A stretch of DNA of 64,000 nt from Lysobacteraceae bacterium PS02340 (lineage in GTDB: Bacteria > Pseudomonadota > Gammaproteobacteria > Xanthomonadales > Xanthomonadaceae), in assembly GCA_029959605.1 (NCBI GenBank), contig JASCOC010000009.1, positions 1 to 64,000 of the forward strand, written 5' to 3'. The notes under the pieces are model-generated. The model was not told the origin of the DNA. It saw only the letters and a list, made by a program, of their open reading frames with translations, and did not search any database. The translations under genes and the position numbers were made by a program. This document shows positions 17,115 through 26,459 of this stretch, one piece after another; position 1 is the stretch's first letter; every line of letters starts with the position of its first letter.

Positions 17115-19412
17115 CTACGCCGCGATCTTTCGGAACTCACCACCTCGCATGTGCGCCTCGTCGCAGTCGCCCTGAATTGCGTTCAGAAATCGTGAGGCGG
17201 GCTGCTTCGGGGTGGGAGTGTAGGTGATGACGAGTTTTTCGCGGGCTCGTGTCATTGCGACGTACAGCCTGGACGCCTCGCGCGGAAGCTCGTCGGCACT
17301 TTGTGTTGACGGCAGGGAGCCTTCGACAAGGCCCATGATGTAGACGGCGCTGAACTCATGCCCCTTTGCAGACTCGATGGTGCTGACCTTTACGTTGTCG
17401 CTCTCGTAGTCAACGTCATCGCGAAGTCCAGCAGTGCCGACGCCACGACTGGCCAAAGCGGACTCCACTGCCGTACGAAGGTTGTGCGTGGGTGCGATCA
17501 CACAGACCTGTCCAGGCTGCTGCCCCATCGCGAGCGATGAGGCGACTTGGGATGCAACGTAATCCACCTCTTCTTCGCTGCTGGTGCAGCGAAGGAGCAA
17601 CGGACGCGAACCGTGGCTCTCTGCGTAGTCCGGCATTGAAGGCTTCGCCAGAATTTCCTCGTCGACGTCCGCGAACTCGAACTGTGACACTAGCCCGAAC
17701 GCCGCTTTCAGAATCTCGTGCGTGTTGCGGTAGTTCTTCTTCAAGTTATAGCTGCGGCCCACGATGTCGATGCCAACGCGGCGGAGAACGAAGCCTCGCT
17801 TGTAGATGCTTTGGGCACCATCGCCGGCAAGGAATAAGCCGTCGTTCACTTTGCCAATCTGAATACCTACCGGTGTCTTCAGGAGACCCATGAGCTGCAG
17901 ATCGAGTTCGCAAAGATCCTGAACTTCATCGCTGAGCACACAGCGGTACCGGCCAACGATGTAGGTCGGCGCTTCGACTGTGTTGATTGCCTTAGAGACA
18001 ATGGTCTCGTGATCGTGCAGTTCCAGCTCCACAAGTCGACCTGTGTAAGCCTTTAGAGCGTGGAGGACGATTCGCCTATCTGAACTGCTCAGAGCGGTGC
18101 CGCGGCCGCGGCGCTGAAAGAGTCTGGAGTCCAAGTACTCGTCAAGTCTCTCCTCGGTAAGGCGGCCACGCGCGTAGGAGATCTCGCTTCGGAGGAACTC
18201 GGTGAGCTTCGCGGGTGACATTTCACGGAACACCGAGCGGGCAAATTCCTGGTGCTTGCGGGCCTCCGTTTCGGCGTAACGGTAAGCCTGGTCCAGATGT
18301 TCATTCTGCACACGCCCCGAGAAACTCCGATCACCTGCTTCCACGAGAACATCTTTCGCGAGCATGCTCATCGTCTTGACCTGAATCAGGCTTCTCTCGA
18401 CGCCACAAAGATCGTCCAGAAGCCTTTCTAGAAGCTTGCGCATGCTTTCCGTGAGAGTCACAAGAAGCACCTGTTGCTGGTACTTCCGGGCCACGGCGCG
18501 CGCGCGATGCACGAGGACACAAGTTTTTCCGCTGCCTGACACGCCCCTTAGTCTTGACGGTCCACGAAGTTCGCGATCAACAACCTGCTTCTGTTCCGGG
18601 TGAAGGAACAGCATCCACTCCGCAAGCGTGCCTCGCTCGAAGAAGTCGTCCCAAAGACCCGTGTCATCGAAGGTGATGAAGTCCTCGCTGTTCTCGACGG
18701 CCTGCATGGCATCCACAGCGTGCTCATCGGCGATCACAATCGCCTTATCATGCATCAGCCTCAAGCGTTGCCGTAACCCTGGCCAGTCACCAGAATGCGC
18801 GTGCCACATCAGATCGAAAAGCAGACTCGCCGTTTCATACCCGGCTAGCTCCGAGAGGCGATCAAGAATGGTTTCTGCGTCGAGCTCGAACGCATCTGCG
18901 TTCACGCCATCAACGATTGCCCGAGCTTCGGCACTGAGCGCGAGCTTTTTCCAGTCGTCCTGCGTCAGACGGTCGAGAACGGGCCTCTCGCGCTCATCTT
19001 CGGAGGTCGTCAGGTTGAGCCTGTCGAACGGGATATGCCGCTCTTCCTGAGGCGAGACCAAGACGAAGTCCAGCGTCCTATCGGTCCGCGTTTGGACCCA
19101 CTTGTAGTTCCTGTGAGTATCGAGCCAACGCTGTGTATCGTCATGTGTGCCAGCAAAGAGGAACACGCGGCTTTTATTCACCCCATCGATCAGTTGGACC
19201 ACCAATCGGAACCCATTTCCGAGGTCGTATTTCTCGATGTTCTCCAGACGTGACTCGCCATGCTTTGTCCTGGGAATCGCCCGAATCTCTCCTTCGAGCG
19301 ACGCTTCGGCCAAAGCAGCCCGCACAGCCTGCACCTCTTTCTTGTGGCCGGCCAACGACATCTTGCGCAACGCTGTGTGACACGGCTTGTAGATGATCGC
19401 GTTATAGATCAC
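17115..19412 (-). CDS. UvrD-like superfamily I helicase with RelE/ParE-like N-terminus
   Basis: 765-residue helicase. The start is GTG 19412, preceded by GGGGGAGG. Helicase motifs: Q-motif LHPEQKQVV, Walker A RGVSGSGKT (289-297), Walker B VLSDEVQDL, motif III GDGAQSIY, motif IV/V region VSTIESAKGHEF, and motif VI LYVAMTRAREKL. Residues ~18-105 read like a RelE/ParE toxin fold (YDLGNGFRLVVQLIDG, then VFLFAGTHDDTQ). Residues 105-270 are unassigned. It reads in the same direction as the SMC-middle-nuclease operon, 224 bp upstream. Probable role: DNA unwinding within a defence complex; the toxin-like domain could sense or inhibit. Confidence 0.8.
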   Translation of the reverse strand: MIYNAIIYKPCHTALRKMSLAGHKKEVQAVRAALAEASLEGEIRAIPRTKHGESRLENIEKYDLGNGFRLVVQLIDGVNKSRVFLFAGTHDDTQRWLDTHRNYKWVQTRTDRTLDFVLVSPQEERHIPFDRLNLTTSEDERERPVLDRLTQDDWKKLALSAEARAIVDGVNADAFELDAETILDRLSELAGYETASLLFDLMWHAHSGDWPGLRQRLRLMHDKAIVIADEHAVDAMQAVENSEDFITFDDTGLWDDFFERGTLAEWMLFLHPEQKQVVDRELRGPSRLRGVSGSGKTCVLVHRARAVARKYQQQVLLVTLTESMRKLLERLLDDLCGVERSLIQVKTMSMLAKDVLVEAGDRSFSGRVQNEHLDQAYRYAETEARKHQEFARSVFREMSPAKLTEFLRSEISYARGRLTEERLDEYLDSRLFQRRGRGTALSSSDRRIVLHALKAYTGRLVELELHDHETIVSKAINTVEAPTYIVGRYRCVLSDEVQDLCELDLQLMGLLKTPVGIQIGKVNDGLFLAGDGAQSIYKRGFVLRRVGIDIVGRSYNLKKNYRNTHEILKAAFGLVSQFEFADVDEEILAKPSMPDYAESHGSRPLLLRCTSSEEEVDYVASQVASSLAMGQQPGQVCVIAPTHNLRTAVESALASRGVGTAGLRDDVDYESDNVKVSTIESAKGHEFSAVYIMGLVEGSLPSTQSADELPREASRLYVAMTRAREKLVITYTPTPKQPASRFLNAIQGDCDEAHMRGGEFRKIAA

Positions 19413-19773
19413 GAAACCTCCCCCTTATTTCATCTATTTAGATCCACGCGGTGATGCCGCGATGGAAACTTCCCTGTCAAAGCGTCCCCTATGACAGCCG
19501 GCTGATTGTAGATCTCGTCGCAGCAAGTTGGGTAAAGCGTTTTAGGCAGACGTGCTGGCTCGATGATTGAAATTGAACGGCTGCTTAGAAGCTGCGGATC
19601 AGTTCGCAGTAGTGGTTCGGATTATTCCTACACGCCTGTGTAAAGAAATCCGATTGGAGAGCCCGCGTGTCCTCGCAAGACTGACCTTGCTCCAGCAGCC
19701 CAGCCCTGCGATTAGCGCTGCTTCCCTGAGGGCCCGCGGACCTAAGCAATCCGTCAAGCTGAGCTGGAGCTTC
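19413..19773. other. Gene-free stretch, presumed far end of the transposon
   Basis: A 361-bp stretch between the helicase start and the small ORFs of the SOS operon. No supported gene. The part to about 19680 keeps the A+T-rich character of the island and should hold the helicase promoter and one transposon end. TGACAG and its complement CTGTCA occur near 19474-19497, but no match to the other side was convincing. Confidence 0.4.
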
Positions 19774-19890
19774 CTAGTGCCGCATGCATGCGGTCAGGAT
19801 CTGCGCATTGATGTCTTCGAGAGATTTGCCGGGCAGCATCATCGTCGAATCGAAGTTAGCCTCGGCCTGAGCACGAGAGTCATCACGCAT
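19774..19890 (-). CDS. Tiny ORF downstream of yedK (38 aa), hypothetical
   Basis: Reads MRDDSRAQAEANFDST and ends TACMRH, with the internal motif MMLPGKSLEDINAQIL. Composition is protein-like and acidic, unlike frameshift noise. ATG at 19890, stop TAG at 19774. It lies 16 bp beyond the 35-codon ORF that is coupled to yedK, so it could be the last gene of the SOS operon. It may equally be a remnant cut by the transposon insertion. Confidence 0.35.
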   Translation of the reverse strand: MRDDSRAQAEANFDSTMMLPGKSLEDINAQILTACMRH

Positions 19891-19906
19891 CCTGAGCGTC
19901 CGCAAC

Positions 19907-20014
19907 CTACCCCTGCTCGCGAGCAACCGCCGGAATGTGCCGTGTGCGCGGTTGAAACTGGCGGGCGTACTCGTTCAGTCGACCAACGATCTCTTCGACT
20001 TTAATCGGTGTCAT
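19907..20014 (-). CDS. Small protein coupled to yedK (35 aa), hypothetical
   Basis: MTPIKVEEIVGRLNEYARQ and onward, ending AVAREQG. Its ATG overlaps the yedK stop as ATGA (20011-20014), a classic translational coupling. The sequence forms one amphipathic helix (VEEIVGRLNEYARQF). No known family recognised. The coupling argues that it is translated. Confidence 0.45.
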   Translation of the reverse strand: MTPIKVEEIVGRLNEYARQFQPRTRHIPAVAREQG

Positions 20015-20937
20015 GCAGCCTCCCGATACTCGTAGAAGGGGTGCTGCTTGTCGTCCAGAATCTCGTACAACCCGGCAAGGTTTTCAGGATCTGGGTTGAG
20101 CCAAGCATCGACGTGCTCTGGCTTGATGTTGATGATGGTCCGGTCGTGGCCGGCTGCAGCAACCTCAGGCTCCGGCTCGTCGGTGATGGCGGCGAACGAC
20201 AGCAGCTCCGGCTCGACGCCCTCCGGATCCGTCCAATGCGACCACAGACAGGCGACCAGCATCGGCTCCCCGGTGCGTGGCACGAACTCGAGCACGCGGT
20301 TGCGGCCGTCCACTTCCACATTCTCGTAGAAGCGCTCGGCCACCATGACGCCATGCCTGTATCCGAACAGGCCGCCCCAGAAGCCCTCCAGGTTGTCGCG
20401 ACGGGCGTTGTACGTGCCTGGGTACTTCACGTCATAGAAGGCCGGCTTGCCCGCCGGCCGGCACTGGTAGCGCATCGGCTTCACCACGCGCTGGCCGCCC
20501 TCCGACACCATCACCGGGCAGTAGATACCGGGGAACACGCGGGCGTCGGACGGCTTGAATTCGGTGCGCTTCAGCGATGCCATGCGTGCCTTCGCCGCGT
20601 CGACTTTCTTGGTGCCGATGCGCATATCCTCCTGCGCCTTCTTCGTGACCTTCGTCTCCAGCTTCCGCTCGGCGTCGGCGACACGCATGCGCTGGGCAAA
20701 CATCTCTTGCTCCAACTGCGTGATCGCCTCGGCATCCGCCGCGCGCAGGTTGGCCTGCAGCTCGGGCGGGCCGATCTCCATCAGCTCCCGGATGAGCGCC
20801 CGCGGCGCCTTCGCCATCGGGTTCAGGCCGCGGTCCCACCAGAACGTTTTCACGTAGGCGTCGACATCCATCACCACACCGGGAAAGTGGCGCTTGAAGG
20901 CCTTGAACTCGGCATACACCTGGGCGGAATAGCACAT
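20011..20937 (-). CDS. yedK: SOS response-associated peptidase (SRAP, YedK/HMCES family)
   Basis: Predicted to crosslink to abasic sites in single-stranded DNA through Cys2, exposed after Met removal (MCYS). Other SRAP signatures: RPAGKPAFYDVKYP, a catalytic-region NARRD in place of NARxE, and GHDRTIINI near the C-terminus. At 308 aa it is about 80 residues longer than typical. The extra part (about 45-125) is charged, helical and probably coiled coil (AEAITQLEQEMFAQRM and after). It stands in the SOS operon downstream of umuC (66-bp gap), and a 35-codon ORF is coupled to its stop. Confidence 0.88.
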   Translation of the reverse strand: MCYSAQVYAEFKAFKRHFPGVVMDVDAYVKTFWWDRGLNPMAKAPRALIRELMEIGPPELQANLRAADAEAITQLEQEMFAQRMRVADAERKLETKVTKKAQEDMRIGTKKVDAAKARMASLKRTEFKPSDARVFPGIYCPVMVSEGGQRVVKPMRYQCRPAGKPAFYDVKYPGTYNARRDNLEGFWGGLFGYRHGVMVAERFYENVEVDGRNRVLEFVPRTGEPMLVACLWSHWTDPEGVEPELLSFAAITDEPEPEVAAAGHDRTIINIKPEHVDAWLNPDPENLAGLYEILDDKQHPFYEYREAA

Positions 20938-21003
20938 GGGTTCCAGTCCGGAAGGGTGGGCAAATAGGCTAAGCCTGCGGGGGCGGTGTCGCAGGTGATG
21001 AAA

Positions 21004-22254
21004 TCAGCAATGCAGCAAGGGCAGGTCCGCGGCGCGCGTGGTGTAGTTCGGCGACAGCAGGTTCTGGCGCATGCCCCAGTCTGGGCGCGTCTTCCAGCCC
21101 GTTGCGCCCAAGCCCGCGACGCCCCGGCCGAACTTGCGGTTGATGCCGTCCAGCGTGGCCATCAGCGCGGCATTGCCAGCGACTGCGGGCGTGAACAGAT
21201 CACCTTGGCGCTGCTCCGGCCTCGATAGGTCCATCAGCGTCACGCCGGCCTTCTTGTAGCCGATGCCAGGTTTGAGCATCCCGCGCAGCAACTGCGCCAC
21301 AACCGAGGCGATCAGGCGGGAATCGTCAGTCGCCGAAGGCATGTTGATCGAACGACTGGGCGCATGCTGCGGCAGCTCGGCGCGGAACCGGTCGCTCAGC
21401 GCGAAGATGCCGACCGCGCCGGCCACCAGGCCATCGCGCCGCAGCTTCTCGCAAGCACGCACTGCAAACGTGGCGAGCGCCTGGCCGACGGCCGCATGGT
21501 CTTCGACGCGCTCGGCGAACGATCGGCTGACCATAATCTGCTGCTTGTCCGGCGCCACTTCCTCCAGCTCGATGCAGGGATGCCCCTGCAGCTCGCGTTG
21601 CGTGCGCGCCAGCGTGACGCCGAACTCGCCGAGGATGGTGTCGGGCGGCGCGTCGCGCAGCTGCGCGGCGGTGGTGATGCCCATGTTGGCCAGGCGCAAG
21701 CCCCAGCGGCCGCCCACGCCCCACAGATCGGTTGTGGGGAATGTCCCCAGCACCTCTGCGCGGCGCGTCTCATCGCTCAGGTCGACGACGCCCGCGCCGG
21801 ATTTCGCAGCCTTGTTCGCTGCCTTGGCCAGCGTCTTCGTCGGGCCGATGCCGATGCAGTTGGGAATGCCCGTCCAGCGATGCACCTTGTTGCGGAGCCG
21901 GTGCGCGAATGCCTCGCGGTCGCGGATGCCAGTCATGTCCAGAAACGATTCGTCGATGCTGTACACCTCCACCCGCGGCGCCTCATCGCGCAGGATGCCG
22001 ACGACGCGCGCACTGATGTCGCCATAGAGCGCGAAGTTGGCGCTGCGCATCTGCAGGCCCTGGTGCTTCACCAACTGCTTCAGCTCGTGCGCCGGCTGTC
22101 CCATCTTGATGCCGAGCGCCTTCGCTTCCGCGGTGCGCGCGATCGCGCAGCCGTCGTTGTTCGACAGCACCACCAGCGGCACGCCGCGCAGGCGAGGCTG
22201 GAAGATGCGCTCGCAGCTCGCATAGAAGTTGTTGCCGTCGACCAGCGCGAACAT
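21004..22254 (-). CDS. umuC: Translesion DNA polymerase V catalytic subunit
   Basis: Y-family polymerase, 416 aa. It begins MFALVDGNNFYASCERIF, with metal-binding Asp in LVDGN, and carries VLSNNDGCAIARTAEAKALGI and the second acidic motif EVYSIDESFLD. Helix-hairpin-helix and little-finger regions follow. The ATG lies two bases after the stop of the GIY-YIG gene, so the two are co-translated. It forms error-prone polymerase V with the UmuD-like protein encoded upstream, allowing synthesis past DNA damage. A longer frame to 22560 exists but overlaps the upstream gene. Confidence 0.93.
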   Translation of the reverse strand: MFALVDGNNFYASCERIFQPRLRGVPLVVLSNNDGCAIARTAEAKALGIKMGQPAHELKQLVKHQGLQMRSANFALYGDISARVVGILRDEAPRVEVYSIDESFLDMTGIRDREAFAHRLRNKVHRWTGIPNCIGIGPTKTLAKAANKAAKSGAGVVDLSDETRRAEVLGTFPTTDLWGVGGRWGLRLANMGITTAAQLRDAPPDTILGEFGVTLARTQRELQGHPCIELEEVAPDKQQIMVSRSFAERVEDHAAVGQALATFAVRACEKLRRDGLVAGAVGIFALSDRFRAELPQHAPSRSINMPSATDDSRLIASVVAQLLRGMLKPGIGYKKAGVTLMDLSRPEQRQGDLFTPAVAGNAALMATLDGINRKFGRGVAGLGATGWKTRPDWGMRQNLLSPNYTTRAADLPLLHC

Positions 22255-22256
22255 GG

Positions 22257-23117
22257 TCAGGCTGCCAGCGGCACGATGCGGTGGCCGCCTTCCAGCACGG
22301 GCGCGCGCAGGATGCGGTATGCATCGCGGTCGAACTGGCCCGTCTCGCCACGGATGCGCCGCGCTGCCGTCAGCGTCGTCGCGCTGCCCAGGTACTGCCA
22401 GTCGCGCACCACGTGGTACTGCCGCATGTCGGTGCCACGTTCCTCCAGCGCGATCGTGCCGTGGAAGGGCCACGCCGCCACCTGCCGGTCCTCCAGCACC
22501 AACCGCAACCGCTCCTCGTGCTCGCCCACGGTCTCTCCGCCGTGGCACGCGCCGGCGCACTGCTTGAGCATCGCGCGGAAGCAGGGCCGGCCCGGTGTAC
22601 CGCGTTCGATGCCGAGCAGCGTGTAGCAGAGCCGGTTGTCGTCCGCGATGCGTCGCAGCGCGGTCATCGCTGCGCGCGGGCTGGAGTGCAGGCCGTACAG
22701 TGTGAGCGCGCGCGCAGGATCGATCTCCGCGGAGTTCACCACGGCCACCTTTCCGCGATGCAGCGCCAGTGAGAACTGCCGCGTCGTGCGCCGCAGCTTG
22801 CGGTTGTAGAGCGGGTGGCGGGTCTTAATCATCTGCGCTTCCAGCAGCTGCGCGCCGATGTCGCCCGCGGTGCGCACGTGGCTGATGCGCTTTGACTGGC
22901 GCAGTAGCCGGGCTTCTTCCAGCGTACGGAAGTGGTCCATCACCCGGCCGCGGATGTCGATCGACTTCCCGATGTAAAGCGGCAGCACGTCGTCCTCACT
23001 GCCGAGGAAGGTGTAGACGCCGGGCGCGCGCGGCAGCGCGTCAATCTCGGGGCGCAGGTGCTCCGGGTACTCGTAGAAGGCGGCGGCTTCCCGCCGGCGG
23101 TCACGAACGGGACGCAC
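22257..23117 (-). CDS. cho: GIY-YIG nuclease, Cho/UvrC-N-like excinuclease
   Basis: 286-residue homologue of Cho, the SOS-induced UvrC-like enzyme that makes the 3' incision in nucleotide excision repair. The GIY-YIG core is PGVYTFLGSEDDVLPLYIGKS, followed by a conserved Arg helix (IRGRVMDHF) and AQLLEAQMIKTRHPLYN with the catalytic Glu. The C-terminal half holds cysteines around KQCAGACHGGETVGEH. It overlaps the umuD-like gene by 17 nt and ends 2 nt before umuC, so it is embedded in the mutagenesis operon. Confidence 0.85.
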   Translation of the reverse strand: MRPVRDRRREAAAFYEYPEHLRPEIDALPRAPGVYTFLGSEDDVLPLYIGKSIDIRGRVMDHFRTLEEARLLRQSKRISHVRTAGDIGAQLLEAQMIKTRHPLYNRKLRRTTRQFSLALHRGKVAVVNSAEIDPARALTLYGLHSSPRAAMTALRRIADDNRLCYTLLGIERGTPGRPCFRAMLKQCAGACHGGETVGEHEERLRLVLEDRQVAAWPFHGTIALEERGTDMRQYHVVRDWQYLGSATTLTAARRIRGETGQFDRDAYRILRAPVLEGGHRIVPLAA

Positions 23118-23580
23118 GGGGTACCGAGGCGCGCTTCACTTGGCGCGCGATGCTGACGACCGAAAACAGCTCCACCTCGGTGCCTTCTTCGATAACGATC
23201 GGCGGCACTTCCGGGTTGGCAGAGTGCAGCTCGACATGGTTCTCTGCGATCAGCAGGATCTTGCAGGTGGGCTGATTGCCCTCCCAGACGGCCATCACCA
23301 GGCTGCCGGTGCGCGGCTCGACCGAGCGGTCGACGATCAACAGGTCGCCGTCGAGGATGCCGGCGCGGGCCATGGAGTGACCGCTCGCGCGGTAGATGTA
23401 CGTCGCCGGTGCGTTGCGGATCAGCAAGCGATTGAGATCGAGGCTGTCTTCCTCGAAGTCCTCGGCCGGCGAGGGGAAGCCAAGGCGCGCTATGGCGGCG
23501 CCGAGCGGTAGCGGTAGGAGGGGTGGATCGATGGCGGCATAGCCAGCGAACGAGGCGGGCGGGTCGAGCAGGGTGAACAT
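23101..23580 (-). CDS. umuD: UmuD-like S24 autoprotease, polymerase V subunit
   Basis: 159 residues, aligning well with UmuD over GFPSPAEDF, DLNRLLIRNAPATY and SGHSM. The catalytic Ser69 (SGHSM) and Lys107 (PTCKIL) dyad is intact. Self-cleavage yields the active UmuD' partner of UmuC. The scissile dipeptide, Cys-Gly in E. coli (CGFPSPA), is Leu33-Gly34 here, which is unusual and may alter cleavage. First gene of the operon, directly behind a LexA-like palindrome, so DNA damage should induce it. Confidence 0.88.
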   Translation of the reverse strand: MFTLLDPPASFAGYAAIDPPLLPLPLGAAIARLGFPSPAEDFEEDSLDLNRLLIRNAPATYIYRASGHSMARAGILDGDLLIVDRSVEPRTGSLVMAVWEGNQPTCKILLIAENHVELHSANPEVPPIVIEEGTEVELFSVVSIARQVKRASVPRASRS

Positions 23581-23637
23581 GGGAAGGCTCCAGCGACGCT
23601 GCGCACGGTGCCCGGCGCCGGTCTCAATTGTTGCGAT

Positions 23638-23654
23638 GAGTAGTAATACTACTC
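23638..23654. promoter_or_regulatory. LexA-like SOS box upstream of umuD
   Basis: GAGTAGTAATACTACTC, a palindrome around one central A, extending by one base on each side. It resembles the xanthomonad LexA site (TTAG-N6-TACTA type). It lies about 58 bp before the umuD start and faces the ntrBC genes on the other side. Confidence 0.8.
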
Positions 23655-23896
23655 ACGGCACTAAGTCGACGGTCTGAACACGTTGCGTCACGGAGCTCCG
23701 GCTTCTTCGTATCGCACTGAAGCAGGGAGAACGGGCACCCTTCGGGGGGATAGCAGTCGCGTTGGGAATTCTCCTAGCGTCCCAGCCCGTGCTGACGCGG
23801 AGGCAGACCGATCGGCCAAAGTTTGTTATCGCGCTACAGACTTTGCGATTCCGTCCATGAGCCGAACCGGCTCCATGCTGTCGACACCCACCCCAA

Positions 23897-23913
23897 TGCA
23901 CTACATTGGTGCA
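23897..23913. promoter_or_regulatory. NtrC-binding site at the ntrB start codon
   Basis: TGCACTACATTGGTGCA fits the NtrC consensus TGCAC-N7-GTGCA. It ends one base before ATG 23914. It overlaps the alternative ATG 23896, which argues for 23914 as the true start and for autoregulation of ntrBC. Confidence 0.75.
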
Positions 23914-24992
23914 ATGGCCGACGAAACCCCACCGCCGCAACTCTTCGACGCACTGGTCACGCCGCTGGTCTGGGCCGATGCCGACGGGCGCATCCGCACC
24001 TGCAATGTGGCGTTCGCGCGCTGGCTCGGGGTCGGGCGCAAGCGCCTGATCGACCAGCCGCTGGCGGCGCTGGAGGTCGATGGCGAAGTGCTGCGGCTGG
24101 CGCTGCGCACGCCCGGCGATCCGGCCGACGGTCCGATGCGGGTGCGCCGGCTGGTGCTGGCCTTCTTGGGCGGCGAGCCGCGCTTCGCCGATGCCTGGCT
24201 GTCGCGCGAGGCCGATGGCGGGCTGCTGCTCGAAGCGCATCCGGTCGATGAATTCCCCGGCGCCGATCCGACGTTGGCGATGCCGCTGGCGCTGTCGGCC
24301 GCGCTGCGCGGTCTCGCCCATGAACTCCGCAATCCGCTGGCCGGCCTCAAGGGCGCCGCGCAGTTGCTGGCCCGGCGCGTCAGCGATGGCGAATCACGCG
24401 AGCTCGTCGCTCTCGTCGATACCGAAGTCGCGCGTCTCGGCACGCTGGTCGACCAGTTGCTGTCGCCGCGTTCGCCGACGCCGCACCGCGCGCTCAACAT
24501 CCACGGCGTGCTCGAACAGGTGCTGCGCCTCGCCGAAGCCGACGCCGGCTGGGCGGTGCGCATGCTGCGCGATTACGACCCGAGCCTGCCCGAGCTGTCC
24601 GGCGATCCCGACCGTCTCACCCAGGCGATCTGGAATCTCGTGCGCAACGCGATCCAGGCCGGCGCCGCCAACATCACCCTGCGCACCCGCGCCGCGCTCG
24701 GCGTGCGCATCGGCGACGAAGTGCACGCGATGGTGCTGCGGCTGGAAGTCGTCGACGACGGCCGCGGCGTGCCGGAGGACATGGTCGAGCAGATCTTCCT
24801 GCCGCTGGTGTCCGGACGTCCCGACGGCAGCGGCCTGGGCCTGGCGATGGCCCAGCAGGTCGCGCGCGAACACCGTGGTGCGTTGGTCTACCGCTCGCGC
24901 ACCGGGCATACCGTTTTCACCTTGCAGCTGCCGTTTCCTGTCGAGGACGATGCGCCCGAAACAGCCGCCAGCACCGCGCCGGAGCCCGCCGC

Positions 24993-24996
<4 letters not shown>
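23914..24996 (+). CDS. glnL: Nitrogen regulation sensor histidine kinase NtrB
   Basis: 360 residues, the usual NtrB length. An N-terminal PAS domain (LFDALVTPLVWADADGRI) is followed by the H-box AHELRNPLAGLKG with the phospho-accepting His. The ATPase motifs are N-box LVRNAIQAG, G1 VDDGRGVP and G2 GSGLGLAMAQ. It has no membrane helices, so it is cytosolic and probably PII-controlled. The longer frame from 23683 is rejected because an NtrC box sits at the ATG. The stop overlaps the ntrC start (ATGA). Confidence 0.93.
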
Positions 24997-26414
<1,418 letters not shown>

Positions 26415-26459
26415 ATCCCCTTCATCGATGCGCCGTGTGCGCGGGCTAAGGTGGCCGCC

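Larger units (their letters stand above)
2303..19773. mobile_element. Tn7-like transposon carrying a defence-type cargo (approximate limits)
   Basis: A block of visibly lower G+C lies between a rhomboid gene and the 3' end of an SOS operon. It contains a fused TnsA-TnsB transposase, a TnsC ATPase and a TniQ/TnsD target selector in one operon (4469-9274), followed by cargo to 19412. In Tn7 the transposition genes sit at one end and read inward, as here. No tnsE, cas gene or CRISPR repeat was found, so targeting probably depends on TniQ alone. The stated ends are simply the outermost gene-free stretches; true ends and the target duplication were not found. Confidence 0.72.

Noticed and set aside
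2303-19773. CRISPR-associated transposon
   Set aside because: Tn7-like genes prompted a search for Cascade/Cas12k genes and spaced direct repeats; none were seen.
19567-20004. Plus-strand 145-codon frame opposite the tiny SOS-operon ORFs
   Set aside because: No ribosome-binding site, no motif, and it crosses the likely transposon boundary; the minus-strand ATGA coupling is stronger evidence.
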